Assembly (NCBI RefSeq): GCF_902167145.1
Contig: NC_050096.1
Location: 76,690,683-76,754,682, forward strand
DNA: 64,000 nucleotides
Origin: Zea mays
Lineage: Eukaryota; Streptophyta; Magnoliopsida; Poales; Poaceae
Direction: 5' to 3'
This document shows, one piece after another, positions 55,800 through 64,000 of this stretch. The notes beneath the pieces are model-generated. The model saw nothing but the letters and a program-made list of their open reading frames with translations. It was not told where the DNA came from and made no database searches. The translations under genes were made by a program, and so were the position numbers. Every line of letters starts with the position of its first letter. The stretch's first letter is position 1.

Positions 55800-56876
55800 A
55801 CAAATTTGTCAAACTCATTCACACACTAGGAGATGGATATTTTGAATGAAAAAATATATGCAAACGTTATCACTGAAAGTTTGCGTATACCTGTTTTTAT
55901 AAGGAAGATGATATTCCAAAATATTATGGCTAACCACTATCCTTATGTAAGTTATCTGCACCAAGTGTATTTAACAAAAAATGAAGGTAAATGTTATAGT
56001 TAGGGAAAAGCTAGGAATATGTACACGATTTTGTCACCAAGCACTACTCGTAAGAATACAAAAATCCAAAACAATAAAGTGAATACCCATACATCCTTAG
56101 AAAACTTCATGATCTTCCAGTATACTTGATTTTGAATTAAATGTGCACGCCTAATTTAATCCAGCACAACACACACATTCTCCATCTTGAAAGGGATGCC
56201 ATGATAAATCATTTAGTTGTGCAGCTACATGGTATGTTCTATAAAGTACCTGATCAGTTGAAGCTCTTGAAGTACAGACTATTGAGGTCATGCATGTAAC
56301 AGTATGATTTGATTTCTTTACAAATAGGATGTTGACACAGACTAAGGCCACACATATATATGTTTTTAGCTTGCACAGATTATATATGCAGCTTCCAGCT
56401 TTGTTAAAATTTACAACTTGACTTTAAGAATTCCCAGATTGTAACCAATATAAGTTTTCACAATCCGCGGGCTAGATTGTTACATTCCAAAAATTGCTTC
56501 CCCAACATGTAAACGATGAAAGAAGATGAAAGACATTTTAGAAGTTAAACAATTGACCTGCAAATGCTTCTACCTAGCTAGTCTGGGCTTTGCTGGCTGT
56601 AAGTTGAGTGCTGCTGATGGACATGGACTGTCAATGCAGCGAAGCAAAAAATTGAGTCAGATTTCAAACCATATGAAAGCAACAATAATTTATTAATTAA
56701 TTCGCCTAACTTCTCTCTATATATATTGTCAAGCCAGCACAAGAATTTGAATGGCCGAAACAAAAATCAGAGAACAAGTGTTAATAAGGCTACTCTAGAT
56801 CCTATGATCAAAAGTTATAATGGAATCTCAAAAGGTGAAGAAGGTAGCAGACGGAAGGAGGAAATTTTCAACTTAC
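55800..56876. other. CACTA core, unassigned
   Basis: AT-rich, intron-like sequence between the putative first and last exons. No ORF above 75 codons with any recognisable motif. Confidence 0.5.
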
Positions 56877-56960
56877 CTTTTTTACTCCCCCAATGCTGTG
56901 CAGATGCGGGGGCAGGGGCGGAGGCGGCTGCTGCTGCAGCATGAACGCGCGAGGGGGCAT
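56877..56960 (-). pseudogene. Putative first exon of the CACTA TnpA-like gene
   Basis: The minus strand ATG at 56960 opens 28 codons (MPPRAFMLQQQPPPPLPPHL...VKK) that end in a consensus donor AAG|GTAAGT at 56877/56876. It lies in a GC-rich island (56890-57110) just inside the right subterminal repeats, as expected for the 5' end of a transposon gene reading inward. Confidence 0.4.
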
Positions 56961-57139
56961 GACGAATGAGCCGAAGAAGAGGAGCTACCTGACCGGGGCC
57001 GGGGCAGGGGCGGCCGCGGCGGGTGGCGTGAGCGGGCGCGGGGGGGTCAGCCCATGGCGGGCGGGACTGAGGGAGACAGACGCGAGAGAGACGGGAGTTA
57101 GAAAGGTGAGAGAAGAGATAAGGTTGAGGAGAGGTTTAA

Positions 57140-57745
57140 AATAAAAAAATATAACTTTCTAGAGTAAAGTCATAGGAAGTTACGTAACTTCCTAGAGTTT
57201 GGTCATTTACTCAAGGAAGTTAAGTAACTTCCTAGAGCCGACCGTAGAAAGTTAGCTTTTTGTTTGACTGGTCAAAAGCTGAAATCTAACTTCCTAGGTG
57301 AAGTTGTAGGAAGTTAGGTGGGTAGCTAACTTCCTAGAGCCGGCCGTAGGAAGTTAGCTTTTCGTTTGACTGGTCAACAACTGAAATCTAACTTCCTAGA
57401 GGAGGCCGTAGGAAGTTAGCTGCCCATGCTAACTTCCTAGAGCCGGTCGTAGGAAGTTAGCTTTTCGTTTGACCACAACCATAGATTAGCAACTAAAAGC
57501 TAACTTCCTAGAGGAGGTCGTAGGAAGTTAGCTGCCCATGCTAACTTCCTACGGCTGCCTTTAGGAAGTTAGCGGCTCGTTTGCCCGAACTCACGGGTTA
57601 GCATGTGAAAGCTAACTTCCGACAGCTTTTATAAAATACCGTAGGAAGTTATGTTTATTTCCTAGAGCTACCAGTTGCCTCTCGGAAGTTATTTATTTCC
57701 TACGGTTTGTTATAAAAGCTGTAGGAAGTTAAAAAGTCGTAGGAA
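57140..57745. repeat. Right subterminal repeats of the CACTA element
   Basis: Over 20 AACTTCCTA/TAGGAAGTT units, several inside a larger unit of about 60-90 bp (TAGCTTTTCGTTTGAC...AACTTCCTAGAG). Confidence 0.87.
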
Positions 57746-57769
57746 GTGTATGATTTTGGTGTAGTATAA

Positions 57770-58495
57770 TTGGGTTTGTGATTTTTCCTGTAAAAAGAAC
57801 ACCCAAGTGAAGTGAGAATAATCATCCACAATAACAAGACAATACTTACTCCTGTCGATGCTTATGTAAGATATCGAGCTGAATAGGTCCATGTGGAGTA
57901 GCTCAAGCGGCCTGTCGGTCGTCATGATGTTCTTGTGTGGATGGTGAACACCAACTTGCTTCCTTGCTTGACATGCGCTACAAACCCTGTCTTTCTCAAA
58001 ATGAACATTGGTTAGTCCCAAAATGTGCTCTCCCTTTAGAAGCTTATGAAGATTCTTCATCCCAACGTGGGCTAGTCGGCGATGCCAGAGCCAACCCATG
58101 TTAGTCTTAGCAATTAAGCAAGTGTCGAGTTCAGCTCTATTGAAATCAACTAAGTATAGCTGACCCTCTAACACTCCCTTAAATGCTATTGAATCATCAC
58201 TTCTTCTAAAGACAGTAACACCTATATCCGTAAAAAGATAATTGTAGCCCATTTTACATAATTGAGAAACTGAAAGCAAATTGTAATCTAAAGAATCTAC
58301 AAGAAAAACATTGGAAATAGAATGGTCAGGAGATATAGCAATTTTCACCAAGTCCTTTGACCAAACCTGGATTTCCATCCCCGAATGTGATAGCTCTTTG
58401 GGGATCATAGTTTTTCTCATAGGAGGAGAACATCTTTTTCTCCCCTGTCATGTGGTTTGTGCACCCGCTATCAATTATCCAACTTGAGCCCCCGG
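57770..58495 (-). pseudogene. Sirevirus C protease, GAG-pre-integrase and integrase N-terminus
   Basis: Starts (58495) at ESGGSSWIIDSGCTNHMTGE with the protease Asp intact, and is shifted by one extra base near 58345 (GLVKGLG then KIAIS in the next frame). It continues as FLVDSLDYNLLSVSQLCKMG, MGWLWHRRLAHVGMKNLHKL, VCSACQARKQVG and LLHMDLFSSISYIS (first catalytic Asp), then VIVDDYSHFTWVFFLQEKSQ. It stops at the CACTA insertion; open sequence beyond 57770 belongs to the transposon. Confidence 0.87.
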
Positions 58496-58518
58496 ATTCA
58501 TAAACCTACAAATCAAAT

Positions 58519-61152
58519 TTAGGCCTTGTTCTTAGGTACCCAAACGGTCTTGGGTTCTTTGACATTAGAAACAAGCACCTTGGGTACCCAAACACAAGTC
58601 TTTGATCCCCTGTGTTTGGCCCCAACATATTTGGCAACTACTTTCCCTGATTTGTTAGTGAGCACATAAGAAGCATCAAAAGTCTTAAATGAAATAATAG
58701 GCTCATTTGATGCAATAGGAGATTTCTTTTTAGGCAATTTAACATGGGTTGATTGCCTAGAGCTAGATGCCTCACTCTTATACATAAAAGCATGATGAGA
58801 GCTAGAGTGAGACTTCCTAGAGTGAATTCTCCTAATTTTATGTTCGGGATAACCGGCAGGGTACAAAATGTAACCCTCGTTATCTTGAACCAAGGGAGCT
58901 TTGCCCTTAACAAAGTTAGATAATTTCTTAGGGGCACTAAGCTTGACATTGTCTCGTTGTTGGAAGCCAATGCCATCCTTAATGTCTGGGCATCTCCCAC
59001 TATAGATCATGCTTCTAGCAAATTTAAATTTTTCATTTTCTAAGTCATGCTCATTAATCTTAGCACTAAGTTGAGCTATGTGATCATTTTGTTGTTTAAT
59101 TAACACTAGGTGATCATGAATAGCATCAACATTAATATCTCTACATCTAGTACAAATAGTAACATGCTCAATGGTAGATGTAGAGGGTTTGCAAACATTT
59201 AATTCATCAATCTTAGCATGTAACAAAACATTTTCATTTCTAAGATTGGAAATAACATCATTGCAAACATTTAAATTCTTAGCCTTAGTAATCAATTTTT
59301 TATTTTCTATCTTAAGGCTAGCAATTGATTCATTCAACTTGTCAATCTTAGCAATCAAATTAGCATTATCATTTCTAAGTTTGGCAAGAGAATCATCACA
59401 AACATTTAAATTCTCAACCTTAGCAATTAATTTAGCATTTTCATTTCTAAGGTTGGAAATAGTATTATGGCAAGTGCTTAGCTCACTAGTCAATTTTTCA
59501 CACTTTTCTACTTCCTGAGCATAAGCATTTTTAACCTTAACATGCTTCTTATTTTCTTTAATTAGGAAGTCCTCTTGGCTATCCAAGAGTTCATCCTTCT
59601 CATGAATAGCTCCTATTAATTCATTTAACTTTTCCTTTTGTTGCATGTTTAGGTTGGCAAAAAGGGCAAGCAAATTATCTTCATCATCACTAGAGTTTTC
59701 CTCATCACTAGATGTTGCATATTTAGTGGAGGCTCTAGATTTTACCTTCCTTTTGTCGTCTTTTGCCATGAGGCACTTGTGGCCGATGTTGGGGAAGAGG
59801 AGACCCTTGTTGACGGCGATGTTTGCGGCGTCCTCATCGGAGGAGGAGTCGGTGGAGCTCTCATCGGAGTCCCACTCCCGGAAAACATGGGCATCGCCGC
59901 CCTTCTTCTTGTAATACTTCTTCTTCTCCTTCCTTCTTCCCTTCTTGTCGTCGCTCCTGTCACTATCACTTGATAATGGACATTTAGCAATGAAATGACC
60001 AAGCTTACCACACTTGTAGCAAACCTTCTTGGAACGGGGCTTGTAATCTCTCCCCTTCCTTTGCTTGAGGATTTGGCGAAAGCTTTTGATGATTAAAGCC
60101 ATCTCCTCATTGTTGAGCTTGGAGGAGTCGATGGGAAGCCTACTCGATGTAGACTCTTCCTTCTTCTCCTCCGTCTCTTTGAAGGCGACGGGTTGCACCT
60201 CGGGTGTGGAGGTGGCGCCTCGCTCGATGATTTGTTTGGAGCCTTTGATCATCAAATCAAAGCTCACAAACTTTCCTATCACTTCCTCGAGAGACATTAG
60301 ATTATATCTTGGATCACCACGAATTATTTGAACTTGAGTAGGGTTAAGGAAAACAAGTGATCTAAGAATAACCTTGACCATTTCATGGTCATCCCATTTG
60401 GTGCTCCCGAGGTTGCGCACTTGGTTCACCAAGGTCTTGAGCCGGTTGTACATGGCTTGTGGCTCCTCCCCTAGGTGAAGCATGAAGTGACTGAGCTCCC
60501 CCTCGATGGTTTCCCTCTTGGTGATCTTGGTCACCTCGTCTCCTTCGTGCACGGTCTTTAGCACGTCCCAAATTTCCTTGGCACTTTTCAACCCTTGCAC
60601 ATTATTATACTCCTCTCGACTTAGAGAGGCGAGGAGTATAGTGGTGGCTTGGGAGTTGAAATGCCGGATTTGGGATACCTCGTCCGAGTCATAGCCTTCA
60701 TCCCCCACGGATGGTTCCTGCGCACCAAATTCAACAATGTCCCAAATACTAGCGTGGAGTGAGGTTAGATGGTGCCTCATTTTATCACTCCACATACAAT
60801 AATCTTCACCGTTAAAAACTGGTGGTTTGCCTAGTGGGACAAAAAGTAAAGGAGCGTGTTTGGAAATGCGAGGATAGCGTAAGGGGATCTTACTAAACTT
60901 CTTGCGCTCATGACGCTTAGAAGTGACGGACGGCGTGTCGGAGCCGGAGGTGGAAGGAGACGAAGAGTCGGTCTCGTAGTAGACCACTTTCTTCATTTTC
61001 TTCTTCTTGTCGCCACTCCAGTGCGACTTCACGCGGGGAGGTGATTCCTCCCTCTTCTTGTTGCCGGACTCTCCCGATGGAGCTTTCCCGTGGCTTGTTG
61101 CGGGCTTCTCGCCGGTCACCATCTCCATCTTGGCGTGAGCTCCCGACATCAC
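58519..61152 (-). CDS. gag: Sirevirus C GAG with long coiled-coil C-terminus
   Basis: 877 codons, uninterrupted. The N-terminus is basic and Ser-rich. A GAG core follows from about residue 100 (PLGKPPVFNGEDYCMWSDKM, TILLASLSREEYNNVQGL, TLVNQVRNLGSTKWDDHEMV). A CX2CX4HX4C knuckle reads CYKCGKLGHFIAKC, then an Asp/Ser-rich region (DESSTDSSSDED), about 230 residues of coiled coil with repeated LRNENAKLIAKVENLNVC-type units, a basic linker and the terminal TCVWVPKVLVSNVKEPKTVW. GAG would build the particle. A long coiled-coil extension is typical of Sirevirus gag. The second Met (MSGAHAKME, 61149) is the better start; the first is a GTG. Confidence 0.9.
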   Translation of the reverse strand: MMSGAHAKMEMVTGEKPATSHGKAPSGESGNKKREESPPRVKSHWSGDKKKKMKKVVYYETDSSSPSTSGSDTPSVTSKRHERKKFSKIPLRYPRISKHAPLLFVPLGKPPVFNGEDYCMWSDKMRHHLTSLHASIWDIVEFGAQEPSVGDEGYDSDEVSQIRHFNSQATTILLASLSREEYNNVQGLKSAKEIWDVLKTVHEGDEVTKITKRETIEGELSHFMLHLGEEPQAMYNRLKTLVNQVRNLGSTKWDDHEMVKVILRSLVFLNPTQVQIIRGDPRYNLMSLEEVIGKFVSFDLMIKGSKQIIERGATSTPEVQPVAFKETEEKKEESTSSRLPIDSSKLNNEEMALIIKSFRQILKQRKGRDYKPRSKKVCYKCGKLGHFIAKCPLSSDSDRSDDKKGRRKEKKKYYKKKGGDAHVFREWDSDESSTDSSSDEDAANIAVNKGLLFPNIGHKCLMAKDDKRKVKSRASTKYATSSDEENSSDDEDNLLALFANLNMQQKEKLNELIGAIHEKDELLDSQEDFLIKENKKHVKVKNAYAQEVEKCEKLTSELSTCHNTISNLRNENAKLIAKVENLNVCDDSLAKLRNDNANLIAKIDKLNESIASLKIENKKLITKAKNLNVCNDVISNLRNENVLLHAKIDELNVCKPSTSTIEHVTICTRCRDINVDAIHDHLVLIKQQNDHIAQLSAKINEHDLENEKFKFARSMIYSGRCPDIKDGIGFQQRDNVKLSAPKKLSNFVKGKAPLVQDNEGYILYPAGYPEHKIRRIHSRKSHSSSHHAFMYKSEASSSRQSTHVKLPKKKSPIASNEPIISFKTFDASYVLTNKSGKVVAKYVGAKHRGSKTCVWVPKVLVSNVKEPKTVWVPKNKA
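58980..59650 (-). repeat. Repeated coiled-coil units in Sirevirus C gag
   Basis: The protein units SNLRNENAKLIAKVENLNVC, AKLRNDNANLIAKIDKLN, ASLKIENKKLITKAKNLNVC and SNLRNENVLLHAKIDELNVC are imperfect tandem repeats of about 24 residues; the DNA shows the same 70-75 bp periodicity. Confidence 0.8.
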
Positions 61153-61182
61153 TTTGAGTGGTTAGGCTCTAATGAAGTATCG

Positions 61183-61195
61183 GGCTCTAATACCG
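61183..61195 (-). other. Primer binding site of Sirevirus C
   Basis: The minus strand reads TCGGTATTAGAGC close after the LTR end, an initiator tRNA-Met-type site with mismatches to TGGTATCAGAGC. Confidence 0.75.
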
Positions 61196-61197
61196 AT

Positions 61198-62396
61198 TGA
61201 AAGTCGCCTAGAGGGGGGTGAATAGGCAAATCTGAAATTTATAAACTTTAAGCACAACTACAAGCCGGGGTTAGCGCTAGAAATAAAAGTGAGTCCGAAA
61301 GAGAGGGCGAAAAACAAATCACAAGCAAATAAGGCGGATGACACGGTGATTTGTTTTACCGAGATTCGGTTCTTGCAAACCTACTCCCCGTTGAGGTGCT
61401 CACAAAGACCGGGTCTCTTTCAACCCTTTCCCTCTCTCAAACGGTCACCTAGACCGAGTGAGCTTTTCTCTTCAATCAAACGGGACACTTAGTCCACTAC
61501 AAGGACCACCACAACTTGGTGTCTCTTGCTTTGATTACAATAATCTTGGGAACAAGAAAGGAGGAAGAAGAAAATCGATCCAAGTGCAAGAGCTCAAAAG
61601 AACACAACAAAACTCTCTCTTCTAGTCACTATTGCTTTCAGTGGAATTGGGACTTGGAGAGATTTTGATTCACTTTATTTGTTTCTTGTATTGAATACAC
61701 TAGCTCTTGTATTGAATGTGTTGGCTGAAAACTTGGATGCCTTGAAGTGTTGGTGGTTGGGGGTATTTATAGCCCTAACAACCAAAGTGGTCATTGGGAA
61801 AGGCTATTGTCGAAGGGCGCACCGGACAGTCTGGTGCGCCACTGGAGCCACGTCACCCAACCGTTAGGGTTTGACCGTTGGAGCTTCTGACATGTGGGCC
61901 ACCGGACAGTCCGGTGGTGCACCGGACAGGTCCTGTTCACTATCCGGTGCGCCATCTGGCGCCTGCTCTGACTCTGCGCGTGCAGTCGGCACTGTTCACT
62001 GTTCACTATTCACTTTTGCAGTCGACTGTTGGCGCTGTAGCCTTTAATCCGCTTGGCACACCGGACAGTCCGGTGCTACACCGGACAGTCCGGTGAATTA
62101 TAGCGGAGGGCAATCCCAGAAACCCGAAGGTGGCAAGTTCAGAGTGATTCTCCCTGGTGCACCGGACACTGTCCGGTGGCACACCGGACGGTCCGGTGCG
62201 CCAGACCAGGGCTGCCTTGGTTTGTCTTTGCTTCTTTTTATTTGAACCCTTTCTTGGACTTTTAATTGGTTTGTGTTGAACCTTTGGCGCCTGTAGAACT
62301 TATAATCTAGAGCAAACTAGTTAGTCCAATTATTTGTGTTGAGAAATTCAACCACCAAAATCATTTAGGAAAAGGTGTAAGCCTATTTCCCTTTCA
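61198..62396 (-). repeat. 5' LTR of Sirevirus C
   Basis: 1199 bp, the partner of 50294-51499. Includes palindromes at 61817-62205 and a TATA box. It has an additional TTCACTGTTCACTATTCAC stretch (about 61992-62012) not in the 3' LTR. Confidence 0.95.
61764..61772 (-). promoter_or_regulatory. TATA box of Sirevirus C 5' LTR
   Basis: CTATAAATA on the minus strand in GGCTATAAATACCCCC, equivalent to 11227-11235 in LTR A. Confidence 0.65.
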
Positions 62397-62794
62397 AACC
62401 CATTCTCCACGATTTCCCAAATACTAGGATGGAGAGAAAATAGATGACTACGCATTTTATGGCTCCAAAATGAATAGTCTTCTCCATCAAAGTGTGGAGG
62501 TTTTCCAAGGGGAATTGATAGTAAATGTGCATTTGAATTATAGGGCATGCGAGAGTAAACAAAAGAATAATTTTGATTGACCGTCTTTTTCTTGGATGAG
62601 GAGTCATCGTCGTCATCCCTTGATGAAGAGGCATCGCTGTCGTAGTAGATGATTTTCTTGATGTGTCTCTTCTTCTTACCATCCCTCTTCTTGTGACTCG
62701 AGCCTAAGTCAGTGGGCTTGTCGTCTCTTGGCTCGTTGAAGATGGACTCCTTTTCCTTGTCGTTGACCACCATCCCCTTTCCCTTAGGATCCAT
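62397..62794 (-). pseudogene. Sirevirus B gag N-terminus
   Basis: Starts MDPKGKGMVVNDKEKESIFN and runs through a basic/Asp-Ser region and SIPLGKPPHFDGEDYSFWSH to PSIWEIVENG. It is cut there by Sirevirus C and continues at 50293. The frame beyond 62396 is LTR. It is the counterpart of residues 1-140 of the Sirevirus C gag. Confidence 0.86.
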
Positions 62795-62830
62795 CTCTTC
62801 GGGCGGTTAGTCCCTTAAATGAAGAGTACG

Positions 62831-62842
62831 ACTCCGATACCA
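62831..62842 (-). other. Primer binding site of Sirevirus B
   Basis: The minus strand reads TGGTATCGGAGT two bases after the LTR end CTCTCA, an initiator tRNA-Met-type site. Confidence 0.78.
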
Positions 62843-62844
62843 AT

Positions 62845-64000
62845 TGAGAGCATCTAGAGGGGGGTGAATAGGTGATCCTGTATAATCAAACACTAAATAG
62901 CCACAAACTTGGTTATTAATGTGATAGCGCGACTAAGTAGCTTTGAAGCAAGTTCTTGTTAACAAAATAATCACAGAGAAAGCAACATAAGAGACACGCG
63001 ATTTTTATCCCGTGGTTTGGCCAAGTAACACTTGCCTACTTCCACGTTGTGGCGTCCCAATGGACGAGGGTTGCACTCAACCCCTTTCAAGTGATCCGAT
63101 GATCAACTTGAATACCACGGTCTTTTCATTTAGAGTGTTTTCCCATTTGTGAGGAATCTCCACAATTTAGAGCCTCTCGCCCTTACAAAGTTATGATCAC
63201 AAAGAAAGCACAAGGGTAAGGATGGGAGAGCAACACACACAAGACTCAAATCCGCAGCACAACCACGCACACAAGCCAATACTTGAGCTCGAAACACAAC
63301 ACAGGGAGTTTGCAACTCAAACGGAACTCAAATCACTAACACAGCGAATCAAATGCGTAGAGACGGAGTCTGGGAGTCTTAGAATGTTTCTTGTAATCTA
63401 TTTGTTCTGCTCCATGCGCCTAGGGGTCCCTTTTATAGCCCCAAGGCAGCTAGGAGCCGTTGGAGATCAATTTGGAAGGTCATCCTTGCCTTCTGTCGAG
63501 TGGTGCACCGGACAGTTCGGTGCACCACCGCACAACCACTATTCATATTCGGTGCGTGATCTCCTTACATATCGGGTGCATCCGACCGTTGCTCCTCGGG
63601 GCTGGTTAGCGCACCGGACACTGTCCGGTGCACACCGGACAGTCCGGTGCACCCAGCTGACCGTTGGCCGCTGATGCCGTTGACTCACCGGACAGTCCGG
63701 TGCACCACCGGACAGTCCAGTGAATTATAGCCACGTCGCCTTTTCCGTTTCCCGAGAGCAGTCGGTTCACCGTCGACTTGCCTGCACCACCGGACACTGT
63801 CCGGTGCACCAACGGACAGTCCGGTGTGCCAGGCTCGAGCTGGTGTTGGCTGACCTTTGCCAACTTTTCTCCAATTCAAATCTTCTTTTCTTGACACTGT
63901 TTCTAGCACTTAGATAACCATTTTAGTGTACAAAAACAATTCACTAAGTCTAGAAACATACCTTGTTCTTGGTTTCACACTTCTCATTCATTTTGCATAT
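62845..64000 (-). repeat. 5' LTR of Sirevirus B (truncated by window edge)
   Basis: Aligns with 35375-36490. About 80 bp remain beyond the window. The palindrome array (63500-63830) has more copies than the 3' LTR. TATA box CTATAAAA (minus) at about 63431-63438. Confidence 0.93.
63505..63830 (-). repeat. GTCCGGTG palindrome array in Sirevirus B 5' LTR
   Basis: About eleven CACCGGAC..GTCCGGTG units. Extra units at about 63611-63645 and 63690-63712 are absent or reduced in the 3' LTR. Confidence 0.83.

Larger units (their letters stand above)
54828..57769. mobile_element. CACTA (En/Spm)-type DNA transposon, about 2.9 kb
   Basis: Inverted ends ACTACACCAAAAT / ATTTTGGTGTAGT, the CACTA-superfamily terminus with the first base lost or changed. 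The 3 bp repeat TTG (54825-54827 and 57770-57772) agrees with the pre-insertion Sirevirus sequence. The ends are dense with AACTTCCTA(G/C)-type subterminal repeats in both orientations. The core has no long ORF, so it is non-autonomous, but it shows exon-like pieces of a minus-strand gene. Four extra bases (ATAA) at the right end make that boundary slightly uncertain. Confidence 0.82.
50294..62396 (-). mobile_element. Sirevirus C (Ji/Opie-like copia) nested in the gag of Sirevirus B
   Basis: LTRs 50294-51499 and 61198-62396, in the same orientation as its host B. The flanking pentamers ATCCC (50289-50293) and AACCC (62397-62401) are a 4/5 match, a slightly decayed TSD, and the host gag resumes directly. 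Contents on the minus strand are a large intact gag, protease, integrase, RT and RNase H, with a 2.9 kb CACTA element inside integrase. Length without the CACTA is about 9.2 kb. Pol has two nonsense codons and at least two frameshifts. Confidence 0.93.
35375..64000 (-). mobile_element. Sirevirus B (copia), host of two nested retrotransposons; right end just outside window
   Basis: Minus-strand Sirevirus inserted in the TTF/hAT-type gene fragment. 3' LTR 35375-36569, 5' LTR from 62845; comparison of the two LTRs puts the missing end about 80 bp beyond the window. Coding pieces are 37393-38836, 46645-50293 and 62397-62794, interrupted by an Angela-like element (TSD TCTTC) and by Sirevirus C. 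Without these it is about 8.8 kb. The left flank pentamer is AATAA (35370-35374), the expected TSD partner to the right. Frames are broken in gag, protease, integrase and RT. Confidence 0.9.

Noticed and set aside
1..64000. An undescribed multi-gene biological system
   Set aside because: All coding sequence except one TTF/hAT-type fragment belongs to known retrotransposon or DNA-transposon classes. The less explained parts are ORF0 and the CACTA remnant, reported separately.

Overview
This window is plant nuclear repeat DNA from a grass and most probably from maize (Zea mays) or a close relative. I infer this from Sirevirus (Ji/Opie-like) copia elements whose LTRs carry the CACCGGAC.GTCCGGTG palindrome arrays, a Tekay-type chromovirus with 4 kb LTRs, and the depth of nesting. 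I found no intact host gene, rRNA or tRNA gene. Almost every base can be assigned to a transposable element or a fragment of one.

Layout. (1) 1-7064: a minus-strand Angela/Tork-like copia element (copy 1), cut by the window's left edge, with a broken gag-pol. It sits inside a plus-strand Sirevirus (A), whose 3' part is 7065-11797. Sirevirus A also carries a 330 bp MITE inserted in frame in its pol gene. (2) Sirevirus A in turn sits inside another plus-strand copia element (E3; 11798-12340 and 26022 to about 27900). E3 is split by a structurally complete 13.7 kb Tekay-like gypsy element (12341-26016, minus, TSD CCGGA) that has an extra ORF upstream of gag. (3) About 27909-32224: an older, internally deleted relative of that gypsy element on the plus strand, which keeps a decayed copy of the same extra ORF. 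(4) 32225-33204: a degenerate Ale/Hopscotch-like copia tail with its LTR. (5) 33205-33746: a small hAT-like inverted-repeat element. (6) 34614-35374: the 5' part of a TTF-zinc-finger/hAT-type transposase-like gene. (7) 35375 to beyond 64000: minus-strand Sirevirus B, inserted into that gene. B is interrupted by an Angela-like element with one intact 1321-codon polyprotein (copy 2; 38842-46639, TSD TCTTC) and by Sirevirus C (50294-62396). C carries a roughly 2.9 kb CACTA-type DNA transposon (54828-57769).

How the pieces work together. Each LTR element shows the usual order of 5' LTR with TATA box, PBS complementary to initiator tRNA-Met, gag, pol, polypurine tract and 3' LTR. Copia elements order pol as protease-integrase-RT-RNase H. 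The gypsy element orders it protease-RT-RNase H-integrase and ends in a chromodomain-like region. Copy 2 of the Angela-like element is the only one that looks coding-competent. The others carry identifiable nonsense codons, frameshifts or catalytic substitutions. Target-site duplications and host reading frames that resume across insertions give the relative order of events: the TTF gene is older than Sirevirus B, which is older than Angela copy 2 and Sirevirus C, and C is older than the CACTA element.

Limits. Family names come from recognising motifs by eye. Coordinates of repeat ends were read by hand and could be off by a few bases.
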